Assembly: GCF_017308015.1 (NCBI RefSeq)
Contig: NZ_JAFKFW010000008.1
Span: 116,345 to 180,344 of the forward strand
Source of the DNA: Allobosea sp.
GTDB lineage: Bacteria; Pseudomonadota; Alphaproteobacteria; Rhizobiales; Beijerinckiaceae
Reading direction: 5' to 3'
Length of the DNA: 64,000 nt
Under the pieces are notes generated by a model. The model was not told the DNA's origin. It was given only the letters and a program-made list of their open reading frames with translations, and ran no database searches. Numbering within the stretch: position 1 is the stretch's first letter; each line of letters begins with the position of its first letter. Made by a program: the position numbers and the translations under genes. Of this stretch, positions 38,969 to 46,012 are shown one piece after another.

Positions 38969-39954
38969 GGTGCCTCGAGCAGATCCGCCATCGCCTCCGC
39001 CATCGGCGCGCCCGTCGCGAGCTCGACCCAGTACCATTGGCCGTTGGGGTTGAGCTCGAGGAAGACGTGCTCGCCTTCGGGCGTGACGATCAGGTCGAAG
39101 GCGCCGAAGCGTAGGCCGCACTGCTTCAGATAGGCCCGCAGAGCCTTGTCGACATCCGGCCGCAAGGGCTCGATCCGGTGCGGCAGCTTGATCGTGTCGA
39201 CGGCGCGCCAGTCCTGCTCGGCCCCTGCGACGCCCTGGCTGTCGATCCGGCAATTGAACAGGCGATCACCGACGATGGTGACGCGCAACTCGTGGTCCTT
39301 CTCGATCGCCTCCTGCAGATAGGTAGGGCAGAGTGCGATCGAGGCCTTCAGCGCGGCGAATTCGCCGGGCGGGACGCGGCGCGTATAGGCGACGTGATGG
39401 GCGCCGTCGATATAATGGCTGCCCATCAGCATCGGTTTGCAGATCACCCCGTCCGGGCAAGTCGCGAAGAAGGCTTCCGCCGCCTCGGGATCATTGGTGA
39501 TGATCGAGCGGGGCACGCGCAGGCCCAGGCTCTGCGCCAGCCGCAGTTGCGGGAATTTGCGCTGGTGGCGCCGGTTCTCGTCGGGGTTGTTGATCCATGG
39601 CACGCGGCTATCCATGGGCAGGAAGCCCATGAACTCGCGCATCTCGTCCCTGACATACTCGACGATGCCCTCATCCTCGATGCCCGGCGGCGGCAGCGAC
39701 GGCTCCGGCTTGCGCATCCAGACCGCGCGCAGGCCCTGCGGGAAGACGCAGGAGCGGCCCCAGCGATCGGCGATGCGGATCGTGCCCTCGACACCATCCG
39801 CCATCGCAACGCGATATTCCTCGTGGAAATGATCGGTGTTGAGGCGGAAGCACGGCACGGCTCGTTTTTCCAGGATCGCGAGCACCGCATCGACATGCGG
39901 GTCGAGCTTGGTGGAGATCATCAGGACGGCCGGTAGGGTCTGGGTCGCAGGCAT
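38965..39954 (-). CDS. ATP-grasp peptide ligase, MvdC/MvdD (graspetide) type
   Basis: Expected to join Ser/Thr or Lys side chains to Asp/Glu side chains of a precursor peptide by ATP-dependent ester or amide formation. The 329-aa protein has the family layout: N-terminal VLMISTKLDPHVDAV and FRLNTDHF, AVWMRKPEP (79-85) as in MvdD-type ligases, WINNPDENRRHQRKFPQLRLA (120-140), GLRVPRSIITND, KPMLMGSHYID (173-183), YLQEAIEKDHELRVTIVGD, and the metal-binding FLELNPNGQWYWVE (298-311; Glu300 and Asn302). It sits 68 bp after the putative precursor gene and overlaps the exporter gene by four bases. RimK-like ligases are the nearest alternative, but the WxRKP and NPNGQWxW signatures favour the peptide-maturase group. 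Confidence 0.88.
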   Translation of the reverse strand: MPATQTLPAVLMISTKLDPHVDAVLAILEKRAVPCFRLNTDHFHEEYRVAMADGVEGTIRIADRWGRSCVFPQGLRAVWMRKPEPSLPPPGIEDEGIVEYVRDEMREFMGFLPMDSRVPWINNPDENRRHQRKFPQLRLAQSLGLRVPRSIITNDPEAAEAFFATCPDGVICKPMLMGSHYIDGAHHVAYTRRVPPGEFAALKASIALCPTYLQEAIEKDHELRVTIVGDRLFNCRIDSQGVAGAEQDWRAVDTIKLPHRIEPLRPDVDKALRAYLKQCGLRFGAFDLIVTPEGEHVFLELNPNGQWYWVELATGAPMAEAMADLLEAP

Positions 39955-40022
39955 CGGCGGCTTCGGCGGCGAGGGAAGGGGGCGGGGCCGGAAGGCCGGT
40001 CCCGCATTCGGGCTGATGCCGT

Positions 40023-40253
40023 TCAGTTGCCGAGGACGTCCGAGGACAGATCCGAATCGGAGATGCGGCCCGAGGTCGAGGTCACGTTCCGGGAGGTCGA
40101 CGACTTGTGGAACAGCACCGTGCCGCGCCAGGTCTGCGTCTCCGCATCATAATAGCCGAGCTCGCCGTCCTCGTACTGCTCGAGGGCGTAGGGCTTGGAA
40201 TTGGCGAGGACGAACGGCAGCGGCGTGCTGGCAGGCTGGGCTTGAATCTGCAT
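40023..40253 (-). CDS. Putative graspetide precursor peptide (76 aa)
   Basis: A small peptide directly upstream of the ATP-grasp ligase. Residues 1-50 form a leader-like region with PLPFVLANSKPYALEQYEDG and GYYDAETQTW. The PF.L....P...YD...Q spacing recalls leaders of ATP-grasp-modified peptides. Residues 51-76 are core-like: hydroxyl clusters SSTS (51-54) and TSTS (58-61), then Asp66, Asp68 and Asp72 in ISDSDLSSDVLGN. Three acidic acceptors after two Ser/Thr clusters fit formation of side-chain esters. No Cys is present. An AAAGGG ribosome-binding site lies about seven bases before ATG 40253. The precursor role is inferred from size, composition and position. Confidence 0.72.
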   Translation of the reverse strand: MQIQAQPASTPLPFVLANSKPYALEQYEDGELGYYDAETQTWRGTVLFHKSSTSRNVTSTSGRISDSDLSSDVLGN

Positions 40254-40356
40254 GGGCGACCCTTTGCGATGAGCGCGCCCGCGATCGGACGCCGGAGCAC
40301 TATGGGAGGCCGTGACGTAGCGGTAATCCCCCTGTTCACGGGGCCTTCATGGCTGC

Positions 40357-40725
40357 TCAGTTGATCAGAGCGAGAGCTTTGCCGTCGACGGGCGCACCGA
40401 AATCGACGAGCGCAGCCACGGCTTTCGCAGCCTCCTCCCGGCTGGCGAAGCTGGCTGTGAAGTTGCGCCAGCTCTGCCTCGGCGTGAAGGTCAGCCGCTC
40501 GCCGAACCGGTAGCTCAGGCTGATGGAGGCGAGATCGTCATAGGCGAGGACATGCCGCCGCAGCACACGGATCGTGACGGCACGCGGTCCGATGACGAGG
40601 CTGGGAAAGAGGCTGTTATGGCTCAGCGCGATGAGCGGCAGCCGTTGCAGGCCGCTGAACGTCGCCAGTGGCGTCAGTGTGACGTCGGCGTTGCCGGTAT
40701 CCTGTCGGGGCTGGGCGTGGCTCAC
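40357..40725 (-). CDS. Unknown soluble protein (122 aa) in graspetide-like locus
   Basis: No family recognised. The 122-aa chain has no membrane segment. Alternating hydrophobic strands (LPLIALSHNSLFPSLVIGPRAVTIRVLRRHVLAYDDLASISLSY, then RLTFTPRQSWRNFTASFASREEAAKAVAALV) suggest a small beta-barrel followed by a C-terminal helix, in the manner of bacterial PH-like domains. It starts at GTG 40725 in a four-base GTGA overlap with the 3-TM gene, so it is the fourth gene of a tightly coupled run. A 103-bp gap separates it from the precursor gene. That gap holds an imperfect CCCC..GGGG hairpin near 40328-40343. Confidence 0.75.
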   Translation of the reverse strand: MSHAQPRQDTGNADVTLTPLATFSGLQRLPLIALSHNSLFPSLVIGPRAVTIRVLRRHVLAYDDLASISLSYRFGERLTFTPRQSWRNFTASFASREEAAKAVAALVDFGAPVDGKALALIN

Positions 40726-41066
40726 ACGTCACCTGTCGCGAGAATGGCGAGGCGGGCGGTACCGTAGACGAACAGCCAGAGCAGGAGCAGCAGGCAGAGA
40801 CAGCCGAAGAGAACCGCCCCCCAGAACCAGGCTGGCTCCTTGTCCCGGTCGATCGGGAAGGGGCGCGACGGCACGATCCCGGTTCTCAGCGCATCGGCGA
40901 TCTCGCATGCGAGCAGGACGAGAAGTCCGGTGGAACAAACGAGACCGAGGAGCGCACTGGTCAGTTCGGGAAATCGCGCGGCTTCTGCCAGGGCGGCGTA
41001 GAGACCGAGCCCGAGGCCGCCGCAGAGCAGCGTCGTCGATGCGATCCGGGCCAGATGCTCCTTCAC
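40722..41066 (-). CDS. Small membrane protein with three TM segments (114 aa)
   Basis: Three hydrophobic segments at about residues 9-30 (STTLLCGGLGLGLYAALAEA), 36-57 (LTSALLGLVCSTGLLVLLACEI) and 80-107 (FWGAVLFGCLCLLLLLWLFVYG). A hydrophilic loop, SRPFPIDRDKEPA, lies between the second and third. No family recognised. The GTG start at 41066 overlaps the stop of the spermidine-synthase-like gene (GTGA), and its own stop overlaps the next gene. It may be an accessory of the membrane enzyme or the exporter. It is supported mainly by coupling and by its clear membrane pattern. Confidence 0.75.
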   Translation of the reverse strand: MKEHLARIASTTLLCGGLGLGLYAALAEAARFPELTSALLGLVCSTGLLVLLACEIADALRTGIVPSRPFPIDRDKEPAWFWGAVLFGCLCLLLLLWLFVYGTARLAILATGDV

Positions 41067-42619
41067 TGCCGCTGTTCCCCGGCACAGAGGGCGCGGCCAT
41101 CCAGAAGCCTGTCGACCGGTGCATGATCGTCGGTCAGCAGAGTCGCACACCGACCCCATGGCGTGGCCGGGTCGGAGCCGGAGTCGAAGCGCCGCCACGT
41201 CACATGAGCGGCCGATGGAGCCTCCCCGGCCGCCATGATGCTGACGGGAACCGTGATCCTGTCCGGGCGCAGCGCGGCTCCGGCATTCTTCCAGGCTGCG
41301 ACGACAGCGTTGGTCGTCCGCTCCGTCGTGGCACCTTCCGCCAGCCAGATGTCGACGGCCGCATAGTCTCCGGACAGAGTCCTGGCGAGGCTGCGCGCCA
41401 GCAGCAGGGTGTCTCCCCTGTCGATCACGTTCGACAGGAAGACACCGGCCTCGTTCAATCTGGCGTGGACGAGCGCTCCGAATTCCCGCGTGACCAGATG
41501 TGGGGGAACGGTGCGTGTCCGGTAGGCGTCCATCAGAACCACGTCCTGGGCCGGCACCGGAGCCAGGCTGCGCAGGACATTCCTTCCGTCCCCGATCACA
41601 GTGCGCAACCGCGGGCCGGTTGCTGCCATCCGTGTCGCCGCCTGCGTCGCGACGACAGGATCGAGCTCTGCGACGACGACGGAAACCAATGGCGAACCGT
41701 TCGCCCAGGCGCGCGGAAGCGTCGCGCCGCCGCCGCCGATCACGAGCGCGCGGGGCTCCGTCGAGCGGGAGAAGGCGGCGGCGGCGAGGTGATCCGTCAA
41801 CGCGGCGTAACCGAGATGGAGCGTGCGGGGCGCGTCGAGATCGCTGGCGCTGTGGACGCCCTCGTCCAGGATCATGAAGCGCAGGCGCGTTCCCTGCGGG
41901 GAGCGGGTGTCGAGATAGCGGATGCAGGTATAGCGCGACTCGACGGTGCAGGGGCTGCCTTCGCCCGCCAGCGCCGCAGCCATGCCGGCAAGCAGCGGCA
42001 TGCCGGCATGGAGCAGCGCGGAGGTGCCGCCGTCGCGCCAGGGCAGGAAGGGCAGTCCGATTCCGGCCCACGCTGCCGCTGCCATGGCGGCGAGCCCGGC
42101 CGCACCGATTTGCTCCAGCAGCCAGAAGCCGGCTGCGGCTGTCCCTGCGACGCTGCCGGCGGCGGAGGCGGCATAGATCGTCGCCACGCGCCGGCCGAGA
42201 CCCGGCAGGCCTTGCGCCAGTTGCAGGCGCAGAGCCAGCGGCGTCACGAAGCCGGCGGCAAGGCTGGGCGGCAGAGATAGGGCGGTGAGGCCGATGACGG
42301 AGCCGGCGCCGTCTTCCGTCGCGAGCGCCCGCGCAATGGGCGATGCAAGAGCAGGCATCGCCAGCGTGGCGCCGCTCGCCCACAGGCAGGCCGCCGCCAG
42401 GAATTGCTTCAGGCGTCCGGCCTGTGCTTCCGGACCGCCGGCGCGGCCGCCGAGGACATGCCCGAGCGTGAGCCCGAGCAGAACCGTCGTGATCGCAGCG
42501 GTCCATGGCAGCAGCGACTGGCCGACATGCGGAGCGGCCAGCCGCACGATGGCGAGTTCGACCGCTAGGCAGGCCGCGGCGGACAGGAAGACGGCGGCGG
42601 GCAGCAGTGCTGCGCTCAT
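41063..42619 (-). CDS. Membrane-anchored spermidine-synthase-like (aminopropyltransferase-fold) protein
   Basis: A 518-aa fusion of an N-terminal membrane domain and a C-terminal Rossmann methyltransferase/aminopropyltransferase fold. About six TM segments lie in residues 3-215, including VFLSAAACLAVELAIVRLAAP, TVLLGLTLGHVLGG and FVTPLALRL. The soluble part has VIGGGGATLPRAW (293-305, SAM or dcSAM loop), AELDPVV (317-323), VIGDGRNVLRSL (341-352), LMDAYR (362-367) and LTDDHAPVDRLL (495-506), all typical of fused MFS/spermidine synthases. The start overlaps the preceding gene (ATGA). In the RiPP setting it may aminopropylate or methylate the peptide, as MccD does in microcin C7; that is inference. 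A general polyamine or surface role is the alternative. Confidence 0.85.
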   Translation of the reverse strand: MSAALLPAAVFLSAAACLAVELAIVRLAAPHVGQSLLPWTAAITTVLLGLTLGHVLGGRAGGPEAQAGRLKQFLAAACLWASGATLAMPALASPIARALATEDGAGSVIGLTALSLPPSLAAGFVTPLALRLQLAQGLPGLGRRVATIYAASAAGSVAGTAAAGFWLLEQIGAAGLAAMAAAAWAGIGLPFLPWRDGGTSALLHAGMPLLAGMAAALAGEGSPCTVESRYTCIRYLDTRSPQGTRLRFMILDEGVHSASDLDAPRTLHLGYAALTDHLAAAAFSRSTEPRALVIGGGGATLPRAWANGSPLVSVVVAELDPVVATQAATRMAATGPRLRTVIGDGRNVLRSLAPVPAQDVVLMDAYRTRTVPPHLVTREFGALVHARLNEAGVFLSNVIDRGDTLLLARSLARTLSGDYAAVDIWLAEGATTERTTNAVVAAWKNAGAALRPDRITVPVSIMAAGEAPSAAHVTWRRFDSGSDPATPWGRCATLLTDDHAPVDRLLDGRALCAGEQRQ

Positions 42620-43227
42620 GCCGGCCGCCTCGAAGCAGCGACGGATCCGGCCGCTGCGGTGACGGCCGCGGCCAGAATGCCGAGCGCTGCGATGGCGATA
42701 CAGGTCCCGCGCGCACCGAGCAGATCCAGCCCGAGCCAGAGCACGCTGAGCGCTCCGGCGGCGCTGCCGGCGGCCCCGGCCGCATTGGCGAGCCCCACCA
42801 GTGCGCCGCGTCCGCCACCGCGTTCGATGATCGCCAGCATCAGCAGGGGCGGCGCGATGCCGAGCAGGACGCCAGGCATGAGCGTCGGCACGGCCGCGAA
42901 AACCACCATGCGCCAGCGGGCGAGCGGATCCGGTGCCACGATCCACGCGTCGAGGGCCGGCAACAGGGATGGCGTGAGGGCGATGGCGATCGTCCCGGCG
43001 AGCATCGCAGCGGCTGCCCTGAACAGGGAGAGACGCATCGATCCTGCGGTGCAGGCGCCGCCAAGATGGTTTCCGAGCGCCCAGGAGAGAAGAAAGCCGG
43101 CGATGATCGCGGTCCAGCTATCGGTGGACAGACCGGCATAGGGGGCGACGAGCCGCGCCGTCGCGGTCTCGAAGGCGAGCGCGCAGAAGGCGGTGAGAGC
43201 TTCGGCCAGAAGCAGGGCGGGTATCAT
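42616..43227 (-). CDS. Stand-alone membrane domain of spermidine-synthase-like family (203 aa)
   Basis: Homologous to the membrane half of the next gene: EALTAFCALAFETATARLVAPYAGLSTDSWTAIIAGFLLSWALGNHLGG corresponds to its VELAIVRLAAPHVGQSLLPW...LGHVLGG segment. About six TM helices fill the chain, and it ends soon after the last one with no catalytic domain. The start complementary to 43225-43227 is the only one that begins with a helix. It is the first gene of the coupled run 43227 to 40357 (all four-base overlaps). It is probably a duplicated partner subunit; a relic is possible, but the frame and coupling are intact. Confidence 0.8.
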   Translation of the reverse strand: MIPALLLAEALTAFCALAFETATARLVAPYAGLSTDSWTAIIAGFLLSWALGNHLGGACTAGSMRLSLFRAAAAMLAGTIAIALTPSLLPALDAWIVAPDPLARWRMVVFAAVPTLMPGVLLGIAPPLLMLAIIERGGGRGALVGLANAAGAAGSAAGALSVLWLGLDLLGARGTCIAIAALGILAAAVTAAAGSVAASRRPA

Positions 43228-43615
43228 AGGGCCCCGCCGGCCCTGCCGGGGTTTGCAACCATGCCGGTCATTACGGATCGGTTCGGGCTTCCTGCCAGCC
43301 CCCGTTTCGGGGGAGGGGGCGCCCTCGTGTCGCCGGTTTTTCGTTCTCGGCCCGAGAGAGGCGCGGAGACCGGAGACCTCCCGAGAAGGGGCGATCGGAA
43401 GGCGCTGGTTTGCTGAAAGGGATTCAGGTCGGGCTACCTCACGGTCAATGGAGCTATGCCGTCGACACAGGCGCCAATCGGCGCGAGGACGCCTATGATC
43501 ACCGCGCCCGGACGCCTTTCGAAAGACGAGGTAATGCCGGCGCGAGGCCGAAGTGCTCCTTGCCGATCCGCTCGGGATCACCGCTTCGGCCGTCATGCGA
43601 CTGTGGTGCCTTGCG
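43228..43615. other. Divergent spacer between graspetide-like operon and hydroxylase gene
   Basis: About 390 bp with no gene I can support. It must hold the promoter of the minus-strand operon and that of the hydroxylase gene. Near 43295-43318 there is a CCCCC-GTTTC-GGGGG hairpin in a very GC-rich stretch. No consensus sigma-70 boxes stand out on either strand. Confidence 0.5.
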
Positions 43616-45970
43616 ATGAACATGCATGTTTCCAAGCCTGACCGCCTGGCCGGACGCGCCGCCGGGATTGGTCAGTCGCTCCCTCGCAAGGAGGATGCGA
43701 TCCTCGTGCGCGGCGAGGGGCGCTATACCGATGATCTCTCGCTGGACGGCCAGCTCTACGCAGCCTTCGTCCGCAGCCCATATGCGCATGGCGTCATTCG
43801 CGGCATCGACGTCGCCGAAGCCGGGGCGATGAAGGGCGTCGTTGCGATCTACGCGGCCGGGGACCTCGAAGGTCAGGGCTATGGCGCGCTGAAATGTGCG
43901 GTCGACCTGCCGAATCGCGACGGGTCAGCGATGAAGAAGCCGGTCAGGCACGCGCTGACGGCCGACAAGGTGCGCTTCGTCGGCGATCCCGTCGCCATGG
44001 TCGTCGCTCGCACGGCTCAACAGGCGCGCGATGCAGCCGAGGCCGTGTCGCTGGATATCGACGTCCTGCCTGCCGTCACCTCCGCCGAGGCGGCACTCGC
44101 CCCCGATGCGCCCCAGCTCTTCGACGATGTGCCCGGCAATCTCGTGCTCGATTACCATTTCGGCGATGCCGACAAGGTCGCGGGAGCCTTTGCCGCGGCG
44201 GCTCATGTCACCAAGGTACGGATCGTCAACAACCGCATCATCGTGAACCCGATCGAGCCGCGCGCTGCGATCGGCACCTATGACCGCAAGACGAAGCGCT
44301 ACACGCTCCACGCCCCAAGCCAGGGCGCGTTTGGCATGCGCAACAATCTGGCGGCGGCGATGGGGGTGCCGCAGGAGAAGATGCACCTGATCACCGGTCA
44401 TGTCGGCGGTTCCTTCGGGATGAAATCGGCGGTGTTCCCGGAATATGTCGTGCTGCTCCATGCCGCGCGGCTCCTGAACAAGCCGGTGAAATGGGCCGAT
44501 CAGCGCTCAGAGAGTTTCGTCTCCGACCATCACGGCCGCGACATGGTGTTCGAGGCCGAGCTCGCCCTCGACGCTCGTGGGCGCTTCCTCGCGACGCGCT
44601 TCACCGGCTTCGGCAATATGGGCGGCTATCTCACCCAGCCTGGTCCGTTGATGGCGACGCTGAACATCGGCAAGAACAGCGTCGGCATGTACCGCACGCC
44701 GCTGGTCGAGGTGCAGACGCGCTGCGCTGTCACCAACACCGTGCCGATCGCGGCCTATCGCGGCGCCGGGCGCCCCGAGGGCAACTATTTCATGGAGCGG
44801 CTGATCGACACCGCCGCCCGCGAGATGGGGATCGACCGGGCCGTCCTCCGGCGCCGCAACCTGATCGGGCCCGCGCAACTGCCGTGGAAGACCCCGATCG
44901 GAACGGTCTATGACAGCGGCGACTTCCCGGCGCTGTTCGCTCGCGCGCTGGAGGCGGCCGACTGGAAGGGCTACGGGGCGCGAGAGCGCTCCAGCCGCAA
45001 GGCCGGCAAGCTGCGCGGCCGCGGCATCGGCTGCTATCTCGAAGTCACCGCCCCGCCGAGCAACGAGATGGGCGGCATCCATTTCGAGGCGGATGGAACG
45101 GTCACCATCGTCACCGGCACGCTCGATTACGGGCAGGGCCACTGGACGCCCTTCGCTCAGGTTCTGACCAGCCAGCTCGGCGTGCCCTTCGACAAGATCA
45201 AGCTCGTGCAGGGCGACAGCGATCGTCTGATCGCCGGGGGTGGTACCGGAGGCTCCAAATCGATCATGGCGAGCGGCTCGGCCATCATCGAGGCGAGCGA
45301 GCGCGTCATCGAGAAGGGCAAGCTCCTGAGCGCGCATTTTCTCGAGGCTGCCGTCGCCGATATCGAATTCATGGACGGACGCTTCGGCATTGCCGGAACC
45401 GACCGCTCGATCGACATCATGGAACTGGCCCGCAGGCTCCAGGCGGGCGCATCGCTGCCGGAGGACCTGCCAAGGACGCTCGATGTCGACCACGTCTTCA
45501 AGGCGGCGCCCTCGGCCTATCCCAACGGTTGCCATATCGCCGAGGTCGAGATCGATCCCGATACCGGTCATGTCGAGATCGCCAGCTATGTCATGGTCAA
45601 TGATTTCGGCGTGCTGGTGAATCCGATGATCGTCGAGGGGCAGCTCCATGGCGGCGTCGTGCAGGGCATCGGCCAGGCGATCTGCGAGATGACCTCCTAT
45701 GACGAGGACGGCCAGCTCAGGACCGGCTCCTACATGGATTATGCGATGCCCCGGGCGGCTGACACGCCGTTCTTCACCTTCATCAGCGAGGGGGTGCCGA
45801 CCCGGACCAACCCGGTCGGTGCCAAGGGCTGCGGCGAGGCCGGCTGTGCCGGCTCGCTGCCTTCGGTGATGAATGCGATCGTCGATGCGCTTTCGCCCCA
45901 TGGCGTGCGCCATCTCGATATGCCGGCGACGCCGCAGGCTATCTGGAGGGCCATTCACGCGAAAGCCTGA
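43616..45970 (+). CDS. Molybdopterin-binding large subunit, xanthine dehydrogenase/CoxL family (orphan)
   Basis: Large subunit of a molybdenum hydroxylase, about 784 aa. Visible features are the N-terminal GIGQSLPRKEDAILVRGEGRYTDDL, FVRSPYAHGVIRGID, GGSFGMKSAVFPEY, the Mo-site loop AYRGAGRPEGNYFMERLID, and C-terminal GAKGCGEAGCAGSLPSV with the catalytic Glu. AYRGAGRPE rather than AYRCSFR means it is not a form I CO dehydrogenase. The usual FAD (CoxM) and 2Fe-2S (CoxS) subunit genes are missing on both sides. The start is uncertain among ATGs at 43595, 43616 and 43622, and none has a clear ribosome-binding site. Substrate unknown; an aldehyde or N-heterocycle is usual. Confidence 0.9.
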   Translation: MNMHVSKPDRLAGRAAGIGQSLPRKEDAILVRGEGRYTDDLSLDGQLYAAFVRSPYAHGVIRGIDVAEAGAMKGVVAIYAAGDLEGQGYGALKCAVDLPNRDGSAMKKPVRHALTADKVRFVGDPVAMVVARTAQQARDAAEAVSLDIDVLPAVTSAEAALAPDAPQLFDDVPGNLVLDYHFGDADKVAGAFAAAAHVTKVRIVNNRIIVNPIEPRAAIGTYDRKTKRYTLHAPSQGAFGMRNNLAAAMGVPQEKMHLITGHVGGSFGMKSAVFPEYVVLLHAARLLNKPVKWADQRSESFVSDHHGRDMVFEAELALDARGRFLATRFTGFGNMGGYLTQPGPLMATLNIGKNSVGMYRTPLVEVQTRCAVTNTVPIAAYRGAGRPEGNYFMERLIDTAAREMGIDRAVLRRRNLIGPAQLPWKTPIGTVYDSGDFPALFARALEAADWKGYGARERSSRKAGKLRGRGIGCYLEVTAPPSNEMGGIHFEADGTVTIVTGTLDYGQGHWTPFAQVLTSQLGVPFDKIKLVQGDSDRLIAGGGTGGSKSIMASGSAIIEASERVIEKGKLLSAHFLEAAVADIEFMDGRFGIAGTDRSIDIMELARRLQAGASLPEDLPRTLDVDHVFKAAPSAYPNGCHIAEVEIDPDTGHVEIASYVMVNDFGVLVNPMIVEGQLHGGVVQGIGQAICEMTSYDEDGQLRTGSYMDYAMPRAADTPFFTFISEGVPTRTNPVGAKGCGEAGCAGSLPSVMNAIVDALSPHGVRHLDMPATPQAIWRAIHAKA

Positions 45971-45998
45971 CGACGCGCCGCAAGAGGCGCCGCGTCGT
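45970..45998. terminator. Hairpin between convergent hydroxylase and amidase genes
   Basis: ACGACGCG at 45970-45977 pairs with CGCGTCGT at 45991-45998. Inside are an additional CC/GG pair and a CGC bulge around GCAAGA. It starts at the last base of the hydroxylase stop codon and lies before the convergent amidase stop, so it can end both transcripts. Confidence 0.5.
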
Positions 45999-46012
45999 GA
46001 AGCGGCTTGGGC

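Noticed and set aside
43410-43619. Small plus-strand frame before the hydroxylase gene
   Set aside because: No ribosome-binding site, no recognisable domain, and overlapping frames of equal quality; left as spacer.
43616-45970. Form I carbon monoxide dehydrogenase large subunit (CoxL)
   Set aside because: The active-site loop is AYRGAGRPE, not the AYRCSFR of true CoxL, and the coxM/coxS genes are absent.
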